In this document: positions 61,363 through 64,000 of the stretch, in pieces
Position numbering within the stretch: position 1 is the stretch's first letter
Layout: every line of letters begins with the position of its first letter
Assembly: GCF_001632745.1 (NCBI RefSeq)
Contig: NZ_LQRT01000002.1
Coordinates: forward strand, 930,001-994,000
Length of the DNA stretch: 64,000 nt
Direction: 5' to 3'
Source of the DNA: Aquimarina aggregata
GTDB lineage: Bacteria; Bacteroidota; Bacteroidia; Flavobacteriales; Flavobacteriaceae
Program-made: the position numbers and the translations under genes
Notes under the pieces: generated by a model
The model's input: the letters and a program-made list of their open reading frames with translations, nothing else
What the model was told of the DNA's origin: nothing
Database searches by the model: none

Positions 61363-63100
61363 TGGTTAATGCTTTAGGTAAAGATACAATCATTTTTGTC
61401 CCTTTTCCCAAAGTGCTTTCGATAGCAAACATCCCTTGATTCTTTTTTATCATGGTTTTACACAACTGTACCCCTAAACCGGTACCAATTTTATCTTCAT
61501 GCTCTTTTTTAGCCAATAAAACAGAATCTTTAAGAAGTTCTAATCTGGTCTCTTCTGTCATACCAGCACCTGTATCTTGTATCACAAGGTCACAATACAT
61601 ATCATGAGTATTTTGGGTATACAAGGTTATGGTACCATCTTGATCAGAAAACTTAATGGCATTATCAATTAAATTGCGAAGCACAATTTTAAAAGATTCC
61701 TGATCTGCTTGAATCATATCACTTTTTAATACGTTATTGGTAAATATGATATTTTTTTCTTTCATGAGCGGTAGGTAATTATACACTACTTGTTCTGTTA
61801 TAGAAAGTAACGGCAATGAAGTGATCTCAAAATATGAATTTTTAGTTTGTGATAATGCCCATTGTAATAGATTATCTAATAAATTATATAAACTATTCAC
61901 CATCGTACTGTTTTGATCAAGTAAGCTATTTACGTTATCAAGATTGTTAGGAGCCAGCTCATCAGACAACAATCTATTACTATATTTTAAAGCTATTATT
62001 GATGAGCGTAAGTCGTGACTTAAAATTGATAAAATTTGATCTTTTGTTGCGTTTAAAGCATCAAGGTCTTCTTTCTGGGTGGTGATGATCCTAGTAGACT
62101 TTACTTTTTCTCTATAAAAATAAATAGTCGTAAGTAACAGTAATAACAATGCTATAGCCGTATACAAGAAGCCATTTCGCTCTGCTACCTTAGCTTTGTT
62201 CTCTGACTTTAGCAAGCTAACTTCTTTTTGTTTTTGTTTTATTGCAAATTCTTTTTCTATCCGTGCGACTTCCCAAATTTTACTTTGATTATTTAGTGAA
62301 TCTTTCCACTTTTCGTATTCTTTTCGATATCGTAAAGATTCAGAAAACTTTTTCCTGTTTTCCTCTACAACAGCCATATTAAGCGCCATATTTTGTTTTA
62401 CTTTATAGTCTTTTGTAGATTTAGATAATTGATATGCTTTTTGAAAGTATGATATCGCCAGTTCATCATTATATTGTTCATAATATAAAACCCCCATATC
62501 ACCATAGAAACGTGCTAATTTTAAGGTATCTTTTTTTACTTCTGGAGCTTCAATACTTTTTAATAAATACGCCTCTGATTTATCATATTGCTTCAGGTGT
62601 AAATAACAAATCCCTAAATTATGTTCTATATTCACTTTTACTTTACTGATTAACTTGTGGTCATTTGATTTCTCAATAATTTTAAAATAATCAATAGCGT
62701 TTTGAAATTCTTTTAGCTCTATAGCTATTTCTCCCAAGTATATATTTACATGGGAATAAAACTCAAAATCAGAAGAAATTTTGGAATACTCTTTTTGGGC
62801 TTCTTTAAATACTTCTTTTTTATTGAAGCTATAGGCTCTAAAAAAATAGCAATAGTCCTTAAGTGTGGAATTCTTAACAGACTGATTTAGTTGTTTTGCT
62901 GAATACACCAATGTAGAGTCCCATTCTTTTTGTAAAAAGAATGATCGTGTCTTATAAAAATTAGTTTCCCCAACAAATGGATCACTACTCATTTTTATTT
63001 CCTTTTCAAAAAGGATCGGTTCTTTTTTTTGTTGCGCAAATAGGTTGTTCTCTATTATAAAACAAAAAAAAAGAAGAGCTATTATAAAAGTTGGTCGCAT
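61355..63100 (-). CDS. Sensor histidine kinase with periplasmic TPR domain
   Basis: A 581-residue membrane kinase. A signal peptide (about 1-22) precedes a periplasmic region of TPR helices (about 50-270; for example ISYFQKAYQLSK). One transmembrane helix at about 311-329 and a coiled coil (about 335-352) link to the kinase. The DHp box ILSILSHDLRSS puts the phospho-His at about 362. The ATP domain has NLIDNAIKFSD (N box), DTGAGM (G1) and GTGLGVQLCK (G2). It phosphorylates the adjacent LytTR regulator. The ligand sensed by the TPR region is unknown. Confidence 0.94.
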   Translation of the reverse strand: MRPTFIIALLFFCFIIENNLFAQQKKEPILFEKEIKMSSDPFVGETNFYKTRSFFLQKEWDSTLVYSAKQLNQSVKNSTLKDYCYFFRAYSFNKKEVFKEAQKEYSKISSDFEFYSHVNIYLGEIAIELKEFQNAIDYFKIIEKSNDHKLISKVKVNIEHNLGICYLHLKQYDKSEAYLLKSIEAPEVKKDTLKLARFYGDMGVLYYEQYNDELAISYFQKAYQLSKSTKDYKVKQNMALNMAVVEENRKKFSESLRYRKEYEKWKDSLNNQSKIWEVARIEKEFAIKQKQKEVSLLKSENKAKVAERNGFLYTAIALLLLLLTTIYFYREKVKSTRIITTQKEDLDALNATKDQILSILSHDLRSSIIALKYSNRLLSDELAPNNLDNVNSLLDQNSTMVNSLYNLLDNLLQWALSQTKNSYFEITSLPLLSITEQVVYNYLPLMKEKNIIFTNNVLKSDMIQADQESFKIVLRNLIDNAIKFSDQDGTITLYTQNTHDMYCDLVIQDTGAGMTEETRLELLKDSVLLAKKEHEDKIGTGLGVQLCKTMIKKNQGMFAIESTLGKGTKMIVSLPKALTNG

Positions 63101-63137
63101 TAGTATTCCTCATAAAGTACTACTAATACAATATACA

Positions 63138-63163
63138 AAAAGCAGGGAAAAATCCCTGCTTTT
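63138..63163 (-). terminator. Terminator after the 63202 gene
   Basis: AAAAGCAGGGA (63138-63148) pairs with TCCCTGCTTTT (63153-63163) around AAAA. It lies between the stop of the unknown gene and the kinase start, so the kinase has its own promoter. Confidence 0.85.
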
Positions 63164-63201
63164 AACCAAAGTTTGTGAAGTAAAATAAGAATACGTTACT
63201 A

Positions 63202-63654
63202 TTAGCTAGGTTGCACTGTTGTTACAGTACCTCTTGAGGTTACTGGGTCATCATAATTTACGTAAACCTTTATCTCACGTTTTATTCTTGATTTGTATAC
63301 TTCTTGTGTAGCAAAATTCACATTATAAATATAGAATTCATTTTCTGACACAGCTTCGCATTTAGGACAAGCTATGTAAAAGTCTAATTCATTTCCATTT
63401 TCATATTTAGAAATATTGAATGTCATTTTCTTTGGAGCTTGATCTTTTGGAATTAATACCAAAGCAGATACCACAATTTGATTTAAAGAATTGTAACAAG
63501 CTAGAGGGATTGGTGGTGGTGGAATCGGGTCAAGATCTTCACTTGATATTTGAAACTTATTTAGGTACAATATGTCAGTTGTCACATTTGTAAGAGGTTC
63601 TCCAATAAATATTACAGAATTTTCTAATAAATTTTCATTTGTTTTTGTACTCAT
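63202..63654 (-). CDS. Unknown protein with CPKC motif
   Basis: A 150-residue protein without signal or membrane segment. A proline run (PIPPPPIPLACYN) at about 44-56 follows a Ser/Thr/Asn-rich start, then a strand-rich body with FYIACPKCEAVSENEFYIYNV at about 92-112, whose CxxC could bind a metal or form a disulfide. The C-terminus is strand-rich with VYVNYDDPVTSRGTVTTV. I do not recognise the family. The gene is alone between its terminator and a palindrome array, next to but not in the two-component operon. Confidence 0.7.
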   Translation of the reverse strand: MSTKTNENLLENSVIFIGEPLTNVTTDILYLNKFQISSEDLDPIPPPPIPLACYNSLNQIVVSALVLIPKDQAPKKMTFNISKYENGNELDFYIACPKCEAVSENEFYIYNVNFATQEVYKSRIKREIKVYVNYDDPVTSRGTVTTVQPS

Positions 63655-63952
63655 AATTAAATAGGTTTAAAAGTTATTATTTAGTGTAATAGAACTACTA
63701 TTACATTCGAATGTGTAATTCTTAAGTAAAGAAACAATGAAATAACTATCAACATCCAAAAAAATGTAATAAAGCCCAGGAATTTTGGTATAAAACTCTA
63801 AAAATAAGGTATCAAATAAAAAATTTTATAATTAGCTGCTATCTAAGCTATTTGAAAACAATGAATTAAACACAATTACCCAAAATTATATCGACTAATA
63901 CATCATAAATACTTATATTATTTGTTATGAAATATACACCAAATATAGTTTT
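63655..63952. other. Divergent intergenic region before the terminal partial gene
   Basis: About 300 bp of AT-rich DNA separate the 63202 gene from the plus-strand gene at 63953. Apart from the operator array at 63685-63719 I see no other feature. ATG at 63928 opens only a short frame that stops after eight codons. Confidence 0.4.
63685..63719. promoter_or_regulatory. TGTAAT/ATTACA operator array before the 63202 gene
   Basis: TGTAATAG (63685-63692) and CTATTACA (63698-63705) form a perfect 8-bp inverted repeat with a 5-nt spacer. The 12-bp palindrome ACATTCGAATGT (63703-63714) overlaps it, and a further TGTAAT is at 63714-63719. It lies 31-65 bp upstream of the gene start, where a repressor or activator would act. 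Confidence 0.55.
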
Positions 63953-64000
63953 ATGAAGAATTCTTTTGTTATCTGTGTTCTACTCCTACTCTATTCTACT
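63953..64000 (+). CDS. Start of a secreted protein, cut by the window end
   Basis: The first 16 codons, MKNSFVICVLLLLYST, are typical of a signal peptide: one Lys then a hydrophobic core with a Cys. The gene continues beyond 64000, so family and function cannot be told. Confidence 0.55.
   Translation, partial: MKNSFVICVLLLLYST

Overview
The window reads as a chromosome segment of a marine Flavobacteriaceae bacterium (Bacteroidota, possibly Aquimarina-like). The evidence is low GC, a SusC/SusD pair, C-terminal type IX secretion (T9SS) sorting domains, Bacteroidota-type promoters (TAnnTTTG) and few Shine-Dalgarno sequences. The lineage is inferred from gene content only. I see no rRNA, tRNA, CRISPR array, transposase or phage gene.

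Layout. 1-2.4 kb is the edge of a class I lanthipeptide locus: two small precursor genes and a LanC cyclase, all on the minus strand. Each precursor gene has its own consensus promoter, terminator and upstream 20-bp-phased repeat. The dehydratase would lie outside the window. 2.4-10.9 kb holds a secreted zinc protease, prfB with its programmed frameshift, an ArsC-like protein, a TonB-dependent receptor and fumC. At 11.0-11.3 kb, between fumC and a DUF2147 gene, lie two unannotated 28-codon minus-strand genes that encode near-identical micropeptides and differ mostly at synonymous sites. 12.2-14.8 kb has an SRPBCC protein and a methionine gamma-lyase-like enzyme divergent from an Lrp/AsnC regulator. 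14.8-25.9 kb is a five-gene minus-strand operon: SusC, SusD, a CRTAC1-type repeat protein, a vanadium-dependent haloperoxidase-like lipoprotein and a beta-propeller protein. Three direct repeats at exact 21-bp spacing precede it and an internal hairpin follows susD.

26.3-35.3 kb carries an SDR enzyme with a palindrome over its promoter, two secreted proteins (one T9SS cargo with a beta-trefoil-like module, one kelch protein), an MFS exporter, holA divergent from an HSDR_N protein, a family 2 glycosyltransferase and an OmpA lipoprotein. 35.6-41.1 kb has an AraC regulator, tsaC, a UvrD/PcrA helicase and small unknowns. 41.3-50.2 kb has a T9SS metalloprotease, then a run of DsrE, M20 amidohydrolase, FMN glutamate-synthase-like and membrane proteins, then an M1-family peptidase.

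50.7-57.5 kb has a double SnoaL-like protein, a GH16 polysaccharidase with a lipoprotein partner, and an operon of an M1 aminopeptidase with two tandem patatin phospholipases. 57.7-64 kb has recG, an orphan small protein, a TPR histidine kinase overlapping a LytTR response regulator, an unknown protein with an operator-like array, and the first codons of a secreted protein cut by the window end. Overall the region combines housekeeping genes with polymer degradation, outer-membrane uptake and peptide natural-product genes. The two least explained elements are the micropeptide pair and the duplicated lanthipeptide promoter architecture.
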